A DNA stretch of 64,000 nucleotides from contig NZ_JAJCVJ010000001.1 of assembly GCF_020567425.1 (NCBI RefSeq), positions 682,001-746,000 on the forward strand. Reading direction: 5' to 3'. The notes under the pieces were generated by a model. That model saw only the letters and a list, made by a program, of their open reading frames with translations, did no database searches and was not told where the DNA came from. The stretch is from Salinirubrum litoreum (GTDB taxonomy: Archaea; Halobacteriota; Halobacteria; Halobacteriales; Haloferacaceae). Each line of letters starts with the position of its first letter. Position 1 is the stretch's first letter. A program made the position numbers and the translations under genes. Positions 1-7,825 of the stretch are shown piece by piece.

Positions 1-222
1 GCCCGCGAGACCGAAGGGTTCACCGGGAGCGACATCGAGGCGGTGATCCGGGAGGCGTCGCTGCTGGCGATGGAGGCGTACCTGTCGGCGGAAGGCGGCG
101 AGACGCCGCCACTGCGAGTCGAGGCCAAGCACCTGCGCGAGGCGCTGGACGCGGCCCGCCCCTCGATCACCGAGTCGATGCGGCAGTACTACGACGGGTT
201 GTCGGAGGAACTCGCGCGCTGA
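1..222 (+). CDS. CDC48/VCP-family AAA+ ATPase, C-terminal end (partial)
   Basis: The window opens inside this gene; the last 73 codons are present and end in TGA. The visible segment starts with the EGFTGSDIEAVIREAS stretch, which matches the small helical subdomain following the second AAA module of CDC48/VCP-type ATPases (the GxSGxDIxxxxxEA signature). It ends with a helical tail containing LREALDAARPSITESM, the usual C-terminal region of these proteins. The family unfolds ubiquitin-like-tagged or aggregated proteins in the cytoplasm and works as a hexamer. The catalytic Walker motifs lie outside the window, so the assignment rests on the tail alone; a related AAA ATPase remains possible. 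Confidence 0.8.
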   Translation, partial: ARETEGFTGSDIEAVIREASLLAMEAYLSAEGGETPPLRVEAKHLREALDAARPSITESMRQYYDGLSEELAR

Positions 223-581
223 ATCGGCGACGAGGACGATCCGGGACTCGACTACATCGACGCCGCCAGCGCACCGCACCAGCACTGCTGGCCCACCGCA
301 TCAGCACCCTCAGCCCACTGCACTTCGACACCCCGGAATCCGAGAGGACGCGATCTGCTGGCGACCCGACCCGAATCGTGTCCGAGCGACGGCGAGGACC
401 GATTCGCCGTCCGCGTCGCCAGCAGTCGGGGAGGCGTGGGGGTACTGCGACTGCCGGGTTCCCCCGCGCGATCACCGACCTGTCGACCCCACTCGACGCG
501 CTCGGCAGACGATCACCCACGGGACACGACGGGCCACCGGGTCGGGGCACACTTACGGTCACGACGCACGTCCAGCCAGCC
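223..581. other. Intergenic region with a nested hairpin, no gene seen
   Basis: This is the gap between the CDC48-type gene and the enoyl-CoA hydratase. No reading frame here has haloarchaeal protein character: the open frame running into the downstream gene encodes an Arg/Pro-rich stretch that is better explained as chance. A 13-base near-palindrome lies at 279-291, and a strong nested hairpin at 355-425 is listed separately. A weak TATA-like element (cacttacgg, about 549-558) sits roughly 25-30 bases before the hydratase ATG and fits a leaderless transcript. Confidence 0.6.
355..425. other. Nested inverted repeat / candidate structured RNA
   Basis: Bases 355-365 (ctgctggcgac) are perfectly complementary to 415-425. 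Inside them 372-378 pairs with 400-406 and, after one bulged base, 380-383 pairs with 396-399, closing a 12-base loop. In total 22 pairs form in 71 bases. It lies 133 bases after the CDC48-type stop codon and 157 before the next start. It could be a small RNA, a terminator-like structure or a protein-bound palindrome; no family is recognised and the strand is unknown. Confidence 0.45.
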
Positions 582-1358
582 ATGCAGTGGGACACGATCA
601 CCCTCGACATCGACGACGACGCGATAGCGACCCTCACCGTGGATCGGCCGGAGCGCCTGAACGCGCTGAACGTCGAGACGCTGGAAGCGATCGAAGATGC
701 CCTCACAGAGGCCGAGGCGCAGGACGCTCGCGTGCTGATCCTCACCGGCGCGGGGGAGAAGGCGTTCGTCGCCGGCGCGGACATCGGCTACATGCAGGAC
801 CTCACGACACCGGAGGCGCAGGCCTACGCCGAACTCGGCCACCGGGTCGCCGACGCCATCGAGTCCTTCCCCGGCGTCACGATCGCCGCGATCAACGGCT
901 ACGCCTTCGGCGGCGGGTGTGAACTCGCGCTGGCCTGCGACCTGCGGGTCGCCTCCGAGCGCGCCGTCCTCGGACAGACCGAGATCGACCTCGGTATCGT
1001 GCCGGGGTGGGGCGGCACCCAGCGACTGACGCGACTCGTCGGCGACGAGACCGCCCGCAGACTGATCTTCTTCGGGGAGCGCGTGGACGCCTCCGACGCG
1101 AACGAACTCGATCTCGTCGGCGAGGTCGTCGCACACGACCAACTCCACGACCACGTCCGCGACATGGCCACGGAACTGGCCGCGAAACCGGCCGTGGCGC
1201 TCCGGACCGCGAAGGAGGCGCTGAATCAGGTTCACGAGACGCACCAGCACGCCGGACTAGCCTACGAGCGCCGGGCGTGGGCCGGCCTGTTCGGTACGCA
1301 CGACCAGCGCGAGGGGATGGCGGCGTTCGTGGAGAAGCGCGATCCCGAGTTCGAGTAG
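582..1358 (+). CDS. Enoyl-CoA hydratase/isomerase (crotonase) family protein
   Basis: The 258-residue product has the usual crotonase length, and probably hydrates enoyl-CoA in fatty-acid or amino-acid breakdown. The ATG at 582 was chosen because MQWDTITLDIDDD gives the normal N-terminus and a TATA-like element precedes it. The oxyanion-hole segments are visible: AFVAGADIGYM (61-71) and GYAFGGGCELALACD (106-120). Glu134 in GQTEIDLGIVPGWGGTQRL matches the first catalytic glutamate of rat mitochondrial hydratase, but the position matching its second (Glu164) appears to be Arg160 in DETARRLIFFG. That alignment is by eye. The loss of one acid suggests a hydratase with altered chemistry, or another crotonase activity. 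It is transcribed alone. Confidence 0.85.
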   Translation: MQWDTITLDIDDDAIATLTVDRPERLNALNVETLEAIEDALTEAEAQDARVLILTGAGEKAFVAGADIGYMQDLTTPEAQAYAELGHRVADAIESFPGVTIAAINGYAFGGGCELALACDLRVASERAVLGQTEIDLGIVPGWGGTQRLTRLVGDETARRLIFFGERVDASDANELDLVGEVVAHDQLHDHVRDMATELAAKPAVALRTAKEALNQVHETHQHAGLAYERRAWAGLFGTHDQREGMAAFVEKRDPEFE

Positions 1359-1391
1359 AGGCCAGCGCAGGGTCTTTTCAATCTTCGTAGC

Positions 1392-1595
1392 GTGAGTCGA
1401 GTCGTGATCGAGCACCTCCGTCAGTCGCTCCGTGCCCGCGTGGCGGCGAACTTCGTGGTCGCCGTGGTGGTCGGGTTCGGCGTCGCGCGACTCGTCGGTG
1501 AACCGACCGCGAGCGCACTCGTGACGAGTGTCGGCGTCGGCATCGGGGTCGTCGTCGCCGTGCTGTTCGTCGGCCGTGACGAGGGCGAGAACTGA
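1392..1595 (+). CDS. Small two-helix membrane protein
   Basis: This 67-residue protein starts with GTG. After a short basic N-terminus (EHLRQSLRAR) it has two hydrophobic segments, roughly residues 17-36 (AANFVVAVVVGFGVARLVG) and 41-61 (ALVTSVGVGIGVVVAVLFVG), and ends in a short acidic tail. It is probably an integral membrane protein with both ends in the cytoplasm. It follows the hydratase after 33 bases on the same strand, but nothing ties it to that function. The family is not recognised; codon use is haloarchaeal, which supports a real gene. Confidence 0.6.
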   Translation: MSRVVIEHLRQSLRARVAANFVVAVVVGFGVARLVGEPTASALVTSVGVGIGVVVAVLFVGRDEGEN

Positions 1596-1685
1596 GAGCA
1601 CTCCTGCCTCGCGTGTCACGCCACACCGTACCGCGGTCGGTCGGTTCGGAAAGGGATTTACGCGCCAGCACGCCACCGAGAGGTA

Positions 1686-2879
1686 ATGGCCTACAAGATC
1701 GGACTCGTCGGCAAACCCTCTGTCGGCAAGTCCACCTTCTTCAACTCTGCGACGATGAACGACGTGCCGGAGGGTGCCTACCCCTTCACGACGATCGACC
1801 CCACGGTCGGGGAAGCCTACGTCCGCGTCGAGTGTGCCGCCCCGGAGTTCGACGAGACCTGCACGCCCGACACCGGCTACTGCGCCGACGGGACGCGGTA
1901 CGTCCCGGTCAAACTCGTGGACGTGGCGGGGCTGATCCCCGGCGCACACGAGGGGAACGGCCTCGGCAACCAGTTCCTCACCGACCTCAACGAGGCCGAC
2001 GTGTTGATCCACGTCGTGGACTTCTCCGGGCAGACCGACGCCGAGGGTGAACCCACCGAGGGCCACGACCCCCGCGACGACATCGACTTCCTGGAGGAGG
2101 AGTTGGACCAGTGGTATCTCGAGATTCTGGAGAAGGGGATCGAACGCTACCGCTCCGGCTACCACGGGACCGAGAAGGACATCGAAATCGAACTCGCCGA
2201 GCAGATGTCGGCGTTCAAGACGAACAAGGACGAACTCAAGCGATTCATCCGGCGTGTCGGCGTCGGGTTCGACCCCGACGAGTGGGACGAGTCCGACCGC
2301 CTCGACCTCGCCCGCGAGATTCGCAAGGAGACGAAACCCATCGTCATCGCGGGCAACAAACTCGACACGCCCGAGGGACAGGCGAACTACGCCGAGATCA
2401 CCGACGATCCGGAGTACGACCACCTGCCGATCGTCCCCGCGAGCGCCCACGCCGAGAAGGCGCTGAAGAACGCCGCCGAGGCCGGTGTCGTGGACTACGA
2501 CCCCGGCGACAACGACTTCGAGATCACCGGCGACGTGAGCGACGGTCAGCGCGAGGGCCTCGAACAGATCGAGTCGTTCGTGACCGAGTACGACGGCACC
2601 GGCGTCCAGCAGGCCTTAGAGACTGCACTGTTCGACACGCTCGGCGTCATGGCCATCTTCCCCGGCGGGGCCGAGTCGATGGGCGACGAGCAGGGCCGAG
2701 TCATGCGTGACTGCTTCCTGCTCCCCGAGGGAGCGACGACCGAGGAGTTCGCCCACCACCTCCACTCCGACATCGGCGAGGGCCTGCTCCACGGCATCGA
2801 CTGCCGGAGCAAGCGCCAACTCGGCGGGGACCGCACGCTGCACCACCGCGACGTGGTCGAACTGGTCTCGACGAACTGA
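1686..2879 (+). CDS. ychF: YchF/OLA1-related Obg-family GTPase
   Basis: The 397-residue translation factor GTPase carries the P-loop GLVGKPSVGKS (7-17), G2 threonines in YPFTTIDPTVG, the G3 motif DVAGLIPGAHEG and the G4 motif NKLD. It ends in a TGS domain (about 325-397) with the typical GVMAIFPGG and LPEGAT segments. Bacterial and eukaryotic YchF/OLA1 have NxxE at G4 and prefer ATP; the intact NKLD here argues for GTP, as in archaeal members of the family. A long insertion (about 115-215) separates G3 from G4. The proteins associate with ribosomes. The next gene, methionine aminopeptidase, also acts on nascent chains and lies 93 bases downstream on the same strand. Confidence 0.92.
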   Translation: MAYKIGLVGKPSVGKSTFFNSATMNDVPEGAYPFTTIDPTVGEAYVRVECAAPEFDETCTPDTGYCADGTRYVPVKLVDVAGLIPGAHEGNGLGNQFLTDLNEADVLIHVVDFSGQTDAEGEPTEGHDPRDDIDFLEEELDQWYLEILEKGIERYRSGYHGTEKDIEIELAEQMSAFKTNKDELKRFIRRVGVGFDPDEWDESDRLDLAREIRKETKPIVIAGNKLDTPEGQANYAEITDDPEYDHLPIVPASAHAEKALKNAAEAGVVDYDPGDNDFEITGDVSDGQREGLEQIESFVTEYDGTGVQQALETALFDTLGVMAIFPGGAESMGDEQGRVMRDCFLLPEGATTEEFAHHLHSDIGEGLLHGIDCRSKRQLGGDRTLHHRDVVELVSTN

Positions 2880-2972
2880 CTGCGCCTCGCCGCTCCGATC
2901 TCCGCCGTCTCGACTCCCGCTGGCACCGCCGACTCCGGAACCTCTTTGCCGCCGTCGGGCCAAGCCGGCGGT

Positions 2973-3866
2973 ATGACAGACGGTGCCCTCGACAGCGAGG
3001 TCCTCGACAAGTACCGCGAGGCGGGCGACATCTGGCGAACCGTGATCGACGAAGCCGCCGACATGATCGAACCGGGCGTCACCCACCTCGACGTCGCGGA
3101 GTACGCCGAGTCCCGCGTCGAGGAACTCGGCGGCGGCCACGCCTTCCCGGTGAACATCTCGGTCGACGAGGAGGCCTCCCACGCCACGCCGGCCAGAGAC
3201 GACGAGACCGAGTTCGCCGAGGGTGAACTCGTCTGTCTCGACATCGGTGTCCACGTCGACGGCTACATCGCGGACGCGGCCGTGACGGTCGACCTCGGCG
3301 ACCACACCGAACTCGTCGAAGCGGCCGAGGAGGCTCTCGACGCCGCACTCGACGCGATGGGACCGGGCGTCGAGACCGGCGTCGTCGGCAGAGAGATCGA
3401 GGAGGTCATCCGGGGCTACGGCTACACGCCCGTCCTCAACCTCTCTGGCCACGGCGTCAAGCAGTTCGACGCGCACACCGAACCGAGCGTCCCGAACCGT
3501 GGCGTCGAGCGCAGTGTCGAACTCGAACCCGGACAGGTCGTCGCGGTCGAACCGTTCGCCACCGACGGACGCGGGAAGGTCGGCGAAGGGTCGAAAGAGG
3601 AGATCTTCGAGATCCAGCGCGAGCGGTCGGTCCGGAACCGACAGGCACGACAGGTCTTAGAGCAGATCACGAACGAGTTCGACGGGCTTCCCTTCGCGGA
3701 ACGCTGGCTCGACTCGCCGCGTGCCTCGATGGCGCTCCGCCGACTGAAGCAGAACGGGATCGTGAAGGGCTATCCGGTGTTGAAAGAGGAGGAGGGCCGG
3801 TACGTCAGCCAGGCGGAACACACCGTCGTCGTCACCGAAGACGGCATCGAGATTCTGACAGCGTAG
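2973..3866 (+). CDS. map: Methionine aminopeptidase, type II
   Basis: This 297-residue enzyme removes the initiator methionine from nascent proteins using two metal ions. Metal ligands can be read: the aspartates in CLDIGVHVDGYIADAAVTVD, the histidine in SGHGVKQFDAHTEPSVPN, and the glutamates in VAVEPFATDG and AEHTVVVTEDG. The insertion with LEQITNEFDGLPFAERWL, forming a winged-helix-like lobe, identifies type II, the archaeal/eukaryotic form. The ATG at 2973 gives MTDGALDSEVLDKYREAGDI, the usual archaeal N-terminus; upstream in-frame codons are rejected because they read into the promoter (cctctttgcc, about 2941). No extra N-terminal domain is present. Confidence 0.95.
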   Translation: MTDGALDSEVLDKYREAGDIWRTVIDEAADMIEPGVTHLDVAEYAESRVEELGGGHAFPVNISVDEEASHATPARDDETEFAEGELVCLDIGVHVDGYIADAAVTVDLGDHTELVEAAEEALDAALDAMGPGVETGVVGREIEEVIRGYGYTPVLNLSGHGVKQFDAHTEPSVPNRGVERSVELEPGQVVAVEPFATDGRGKVGEGSKEEIFEIQRERSVRNRQARQVLEQITNEFDGLPFAERWLDSPRASMALRRLKQNGIVKGYPVLKEEEGRYVSQAEHTVVVTEDGIEILTA

Positions 3867-3979
3867 ACGGCGGCCGCGGCTCGTCAGCGATCTCTCCTCG
3901 GTTCCGATACACGGTCCGACGTGCAGGCTGCCGTCGCTAGTGCTCCATCGGCGCACGGACGGCGAACGTCCCGCGAGAA

Positions 3980-4180
3980 TCAGGCGTTGTTCATGCGCTG
4001 TGACTGCTCGTCACCACAGCGCTGGCAGGTTGCGACCCGGTACGGCTCACGCGAGAACTGTGCGTTCTTCTGCTTCGCACTCTCCGTGCGGATCTCCACG
4101 TGTACGTCGTGGTGGGTCTCGGTGCCACAGCGCTCACACGGTTCCGTCATCCGGTCGAGATCGGTCGGTTTCGTTGCCAT
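3980..4180 (-). CDS. Small zinc beta-ribbon protein (DUF7835-like)
   Basis: The 66-residue protein has two CxxC knuckles, PCERCGTE (residues 14-21) and ATCQRCGDEQ near the C-terminus, separated by a basic stretch with FSREPYRV. This gives a four-cysteine zinc ribbon similar to ribosome-associated or RNA-binding ribbons. From memory it matches a haloarchaeal family named DUF7835, which ends in RMNNA as here. ATG at 4180 is preferred over an in-frame codon 12 bases upstream because a TATA box (tttttattca on the minus strand, 4207-4216) lies about 30 bases away and would give a leaderless message. The exact role is unknown. Confidence 0.8.
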   Translation of the reverse strand: MATKPTDLDRMTEPCERCGTETHHDVHVEIRTESAKQKNAQFSREPYRVATCQRCGDEQSQRMNNA

Positions 4181-4525
4181 CGTCACCTGCACCTTGCGGC
4201 GAGATGTGAATAAAAACCCCCTTTCGTTCCACCCGTTTCCGACCGTTCATCGCAAGACGAGAGTACGATCGGCTCTCTCACGAGACGAGAGACGACGAGA
4301 CTGTTCAAAGAGCGCTCTCGACTCTCATAATTCGGCTTAATTCGGTGAACGGCCACAGTCTTTATATACTACTTTGTTTGCAGTTCTGTTCAGCGCCCCA
4401 CGCCGTGAAGAATCGTGTCGTTTGGCGGTCTGGCGTCGGAGTCGCCCACGTCCGCGGTCGACGTCGTCACCTCGTGTCGTCGTCGTCACGGTACACCTAT
4501 GCCCGGGCCGTGTGTCGCGGGTGAC
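4181..4525. other. AT-rich divergent intergenic region
   Basis: The gap separates the zinc-ribbon gene (minus) from the HIT gene (plus). It holds the minus TATA at 4207-4216, a purine-rich stretch with several gagacgaga/agagcgctctcg segments (4257-4320), and a plus-strand promoter-like block at 4328-4368. A second weak TATA-like element (about 4488-4500) lies just before the HIT start. No convincing gene is present; the short basic frame starting with GTG at 4403 has the wrong composition. Confidence 0.6.
4328..4368 (+). promoter_or_regulatory. TATA box with paired direct repeats
   Basis: Two copies of taattcgg (4328-4335 and 4338-4345) are spaced by exactly 10 bases, one helical turn, and sit 16-33 bases upstream of a strong TATA element, tttatata (4361-4368). 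This fits a regulated archaeal promoter. A transcript would start near 4392, about 135 bases before the HIT ATG, which would be an unusually long leader for a haloarchaeon. Confidence 0.5.
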
Positions 4526-5065
4526 ATGGATCAGCTGTTCGCACCGTGGCGCATCGAGTGGGTCGAACGCGACGGCGAGGACGCCATCGACGGCTGTCCG
4601 TTCTGTGTCATCCCCGACCGTGACGCGGACCGCGAGCACCTCCTGCTCGCCGAGAGCGAACACACGGTCGTCCTGTTGAACAACTACCCCTACAACCCCG
4701 GCCACGCGATGGTCATCCCGCGCCGACACACCGGCGACTGGGTCGACCTGAGCGAGGCGGAACTGCTCGACCACGCGAAACTCAAACGTCGGACGCTCTC
4801 TGCACTCCGGAGCGCCTTCGCGCCCGACGGCTTCAACGTCGGCGAGAACCTCGGCGGGGCAGCGGCCGGGGGGTCGATCGACGACCACCTGCACACCCAC
4901 GTCCTCCCGCGCTGGTCGGGCGACACCAACTTCATGCCGGTCGTCGGCGACACGAAGGTCGTCGTGGAGGCGCTGGACGACACCTACGCGAAACTCCACG
5001 AGGCGTTCGCCGAGCAGGACGGCGTGACGGTCGCGGACGGCGAGACCGCAGTACAGATCGACTGA
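4526..5065 (+). CDS. HIT-family nucleotide hydrolase/transferase
   Basis: The 179-residue histidine-triad protein has a CPFC knuckle (about 29-32) with a downstream histidine for zinc, followed by the family block YNPGHAMVIPRRH. The catalytic triad H-x-H-x-H lies in DDHLHTHVLPRW. Proteins of this type hydrolyse dinucleoside polyphosphates or nucleoside phosphoramidates in the cytoplasm. ATG at 4526 (MDQLFAPWRIEWV) matches the conserved N-terminus of archaeal HIT proteins. An in-frame GTG at 4415 would add a poorly composed extension, but cannot be excluded because a good promoter lies just before it. Confidence 0.9.
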   Translation: MDQLFAPWRIEWVERDGEDAIDGCPFCVIPDRDADREHLLLAESEHTVVLLNNYPYNPGHAMVIPRRHTGDWVDLSEAELLDHAKLKRRTLSALRSAFAPDGFNVGENLGGAAAGGSIDDHLHTHVLPRWSGDTNFMPVVGDTKVVVEALDDTYAKLHEAFAEQDGVTVADGETAVQID

Positions 5066-5147
5066 GCGAACGCGACTCGCCGCCGGCCTCGGAGGCTGCG
5101 ACCCGACGCCGAACGCCTTTTCCTGTCCGGTGCCGAAGCGGCGAGCG

Positions 5148-6089
5148 ATGGATCGCCAGTCGGCCGTCAGGCGCGTGGGGTTCGTGATCCTCGCGGTCAA
5201 CCTCGCGCTGGTGGCGGCGAAAGCGGGCGTCTGGTACGCGACCGGCAGTCTCGCCGTCGGGTCCGAGGCCGTCAACAGCCTCGCGGACTCGGTCTACTCG
5301 CTGTTCGTCCTCGCGGGACTGTATCTCACGACCCGACCGCCGGACTTCGAACACCCCCACGGTCACGAGCGCATCGAACCGTTCGTCTCGCTCGTCATCG
5401 CGGTCGGGGTCATCGGCGCGGGGTTCGCCATCCTCTACCAGTCGGTGACGACCGTCCTCTCGGGTTCCTACGGTGTCTCTGCCGGGACCGCCGGGATCGC
5501 GGTACTCGCCGGGTCGGCGGCCGCGAAGTACGCGCTCTACCGGTACTGTCTCCGGGTCGGCGACGAACACAACTCCCCGGCACTCGTTGCGACCGCGAAG
5601 GACAACCGGAACGACATCCTGACCGCCGGTGCGGCGCTGATCGGGGTCCTCGGCGCGTCGGTCGGCGTCCCCGTCCTCGATCCGCTGGCCGCCGGTGTCG
5701 TCTCGTTCGGCGTGCTGTACACCGGCTACGAGATCACGCGCGACAACCTGAACTACCTCATCGGAACCGCACCGCCGGAGGAACTCCGCGCCGAGATCGT
5801 CCGCCGAGCCCTCGCACACCCGGACGTGCGGGGCGCACACGACGTGATCGCCCACTACGTCGGGCCGGAGGTGGACGTGAGTCTCCACATCGAGGTGGAA
5901 GGCGACATGACACTCCGGCAGGCCCACGACATCGAGACGGGCGTCGTGGAGTCGATCCGGGCGATGCCGGAGGTCGACGACGTGTTCGTCCACATCGACC
6001 CGAAGGAGTTGGACGAGTGGAAGGAGGACCCGGAGACGGATCGGCTGGCGGGGATCAGACCGGACGGCGAGGGCGAGGAGGGGTCGTGA
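5148..6089 (+). CDS. Cation diffusion facilitator (CDF) family transporter
   Basis: This 313-residue metal/proton antiporter of the cell membrane has about six transmembrane helices (roughly 1-215) followed by the cytoplasmic CDF dimerisation domain (REIV through HIDPKEL). Family landmarks are the loop motif HPHGHERIEP and the fifth-helix metal pair D-x3-D in KDNRNDILTA. In the second helix (LADSVYS) only Asp47 is kept; the residue matching YiiP Asp49 is Ser51, so site A would be D/S/D/D, which may shift selectivity away from zinc (inference). ATG at 5148 is preferred; an in-frame GTG at 5130 adds six residues. No metal-responsive regulator is adjacent. Confidence 0.88.
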   Translation: MDRQSAVRRVGFVILAVNLALVAAKAGVWYATGSLAVGSEAVNSLADSVYSLFVLAGLYLTTRPPDFEHPHGHERIEPFVSLVIAVGVIGAGFAILYQSVTTVLSGSYGVSAGTAGIAVLAGSAAAKYALYRYCLRVGDEHNSPALVATAKDNRNDILTAGAALIGVLGASVGVPVLDPLAAGVVSFGVLYTGYEITRDNLNYLIGTAPPEELRAEIVRRALAHPDVRGAHDVIAHYVGPEVDVSLHIEVEGDMTLRQAHDIETGVVESIRAMPEVDDVFVHIDPKELDEWKEDPETDRLAGIRPDGEGEEGS

Positions 6090-6122
6090 GTGGCCGTCGC
6101 GGGCGTCTCGTGCGACGACTGC

Positions 6123-6710
6123 TCAACAGGCCTGCCCGGTCAGGGCGAGGCGGACACAGCCGAGGTAGGGTGCGCCGACGGTCGCTTTCGACTGGATCCA
6201 GGCGTCCTTCACCGGCGGAGCGCGCCGGATGGCCTGGTCGTAGGTCGGGTTTGCGTCGCCTTTCGTGATGTAGCCGGCGTTCGGGGCCGGACAGTTGGCG
6301 AGTTCGGCACAGGACTCGACACCGGTCGGGAGTGCGCTCCGGTTCGCCTCGTCGTACCAGTTCTCGCCGGCCTCGACGTGGAACATCGCCCGGTGGATGA
6401 TCGGCGACCCGCGTCTGTCCGGCGGGGCGTAGACCACCACGTCGCCGCGCATCCCGAAGCGTTCGTAGCCCTGCGAGGCGTCGCGGGTGACGACGCCGCC
6501 GTCGGTCGCGGCCGGGGCGGTGTAGCGTTCCGGGCCGGTGACGAAGATCAGATCACCCTTGCTCATGTGGGGTTCCATGCTCCCGCTCTCCACGGCGACC
6601 ATCGGGGGCCAGACCCCGCTGAGGGCGAAGAGGACCGCGCCGACGAGGAGGACGGTGCCGACCGTCTCGGCGAGGTCGCGCCAGAGGGGCTTCTGCTCGT
6701 CGTCTCCCAT
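6123..6710 (-). CDS. sec11: Signal peptidase I (S26 family, archaeal/ER type)
   Basis: The 195-residue membrane protease removes signal peptides from secreted proteins. One transmembrane helix (about 14-36, VGTVLLVGAVLFALSGVWPP) precedes the catalytic serine in ESGSMEPHMSKGD. The second catalytic residue is histidine, in SPIIHRAMF, rather than lysine, which marks the archaeal/eukaryotic type, and the conserved aspartate lies in YITKGDANPTYDQ. The catalytic domain faces outward. A TATA element (aaagatacag, minus strand, about 6733-6745) lies some 28 bases before the ATG. The gene stands alone, convergent with the upstream carrier. Confidence 0.92.
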   Translation of the reverse strand: MGDDEQKPLWRDLAETVGTVLLVGAVLFALSGVWPPMVAVESGSMEPHMSKGDLIFVTGPERYTAPAATDGGVVTRDASQGYERFGMRGDVVVYAPPDRRGSPIIHRAMFHVEAGENWYDEANRSALPTGVESCAELANCPAPNAGYITKGDANPTYDQAIRRAPPVKDAWIQSKATVGAPYLGCVRLALTGQAC

Positions 6711-6936
6711 CGTCGGAGGGTTTCGGGCGACAGACCTGTATCTTTCGATGCACTCGATTGGAACGGAAACGCGGTGTCGCTGTCGTGATGCCGATCGTCA
6801 CGTCCGGTACGTGGCACGGGCCCGCGACAGCGAAGCGACCGCAACCGCCACCGCCCGTCTCGTCCGGACCACCAACCCACTCGGTCGCATCCGAGAGCGA
6901 AACACATCCCTCCCACCGCCACGAACCCGGAGTCAG

Positions 6937-7758
6937 ATGCTCACCTCGGTCACGGTCCCGGTCGAGACGCGCGCCCCCGGCGGCACCACCAACGCCTACC
7001 TCGTCGGCCAGACCGACACACTGCTCGTCGATCCACCGGCGCGCAGTCCGGCCCTCGACGGCGCGGTCGGCGACCACGACGTCCAGCACCTCGCGGTCAC
7101 GCACACTCACCCGGATCACGTCGGGGCAGTCGCCGACTACGCCCGTGAGACCGACGCGACCGTCTGGTGCCGGCGCGGCCGCGAACGGCGGTTCCGGGAG
7201 GCGACCGGCGTCGGCCCGGACCGGACGTTCGCGGAGGGGACGACCATCCCGAGCGACCCGCCGGTGACGGTCCTCGACACGCCCGGCCACGCACCCGATC
7301 ACGTCGCGTTCGCGTTCCAGCAGTCGGACACCAACGCGAGTGCGACGCGGTCGGGGCCGACGGCCACGGAGATACTCGTCGGCGATCTCGCGGTCGCCGA
7401 GGGGAGCGTGGTCGTCGGTGCACCGGAGGGTGACGTGCGGGCCTACTGCACCGCCCTGCGCCGCCTCCTCGCACGGGACGCCCGACGACTCCACCCCGGG
7501 CACGGGCCGACGATCTCCGACCCCCGAGCGACCTGCACTCGCCTGCTTGCCCACCGGCACGACCGCGAGCACCGGATCGAGTCTGTGATCCGAGGCGGTG
7601 CGCGGGACATCGACGCGGTGCTCGACGCGGCCTACGAGAAGGACCTGACCGGCGTACGTGATCTGGCTCGCGCGACCGTGATCGCGCACGTCGAGAAACT
7701 CGCCCGCGCCGGGCGGATCGAGTGGGACGCCGACTCGGAGCGCGTCGCCCCGGCGTGA
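6937..7758 (+). CDS. MBL-fold metallo-hydrolase (LACTB2/glyoxalase II-like)
   Basis: The 273-residue protein has the metallo-beta-lactamase signature HTHPDH (about 53-58), a later metal histidine in DTPGHAPDHVAF, an aspartate in ILVGDLAV, and a histidine in RLHPGHGPTI. After the catalytic fold comes a C-terminal winged-helix-like segment (DLTGVRDLARATVIAHVEKL) typical of LACTB2-type nucleases and related hydrolases. Substrate could be RNA or a thioester; sequence does not decide. ATG at 6937 gives MLTSVTVPVETRAPGG, the conserved N-terminus; an in-frame open stretch upstream has non-haloarchaeal composition. Confidence 0.85.
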   Translation: MLTSVTVPVETRAPGGTTNAYLVGQTDTLLVDPPARSPALDGAVGDHDVQHLAVTHTHPDHVGAVADYARETDATVWCRRGRERRFREATGVGPDRTFAEGTTIPSDPPVTVLDTPGHAPDHVAFAFQQSDTNASATRSGPTATEILVGDLAVAEGSVVVGAPEGDVRAYCTALRRLLARDARRLHPGHGPTISDPRATCTRLLAHRHDREHRIESVIRGGARDIDAVLDAAYEKDLTGVRDLARATVIAHVEKLARAGRIEWDADSERVAPA

Positions 7759-7825
7759 CGCGGGACACAGGACACGCGGGATTTCACCCGACGCGCTTTT
7801 CGCTCTCCGACCCCCAGCACCGGGC

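Noticed and set aside
4403-4522. 39-residue basic small protein after the strong promoter
   Set aside because: The translation is Arg/Val/Ser-rich with no helix or motif, unlike the acidic proteome; its length is within chance.
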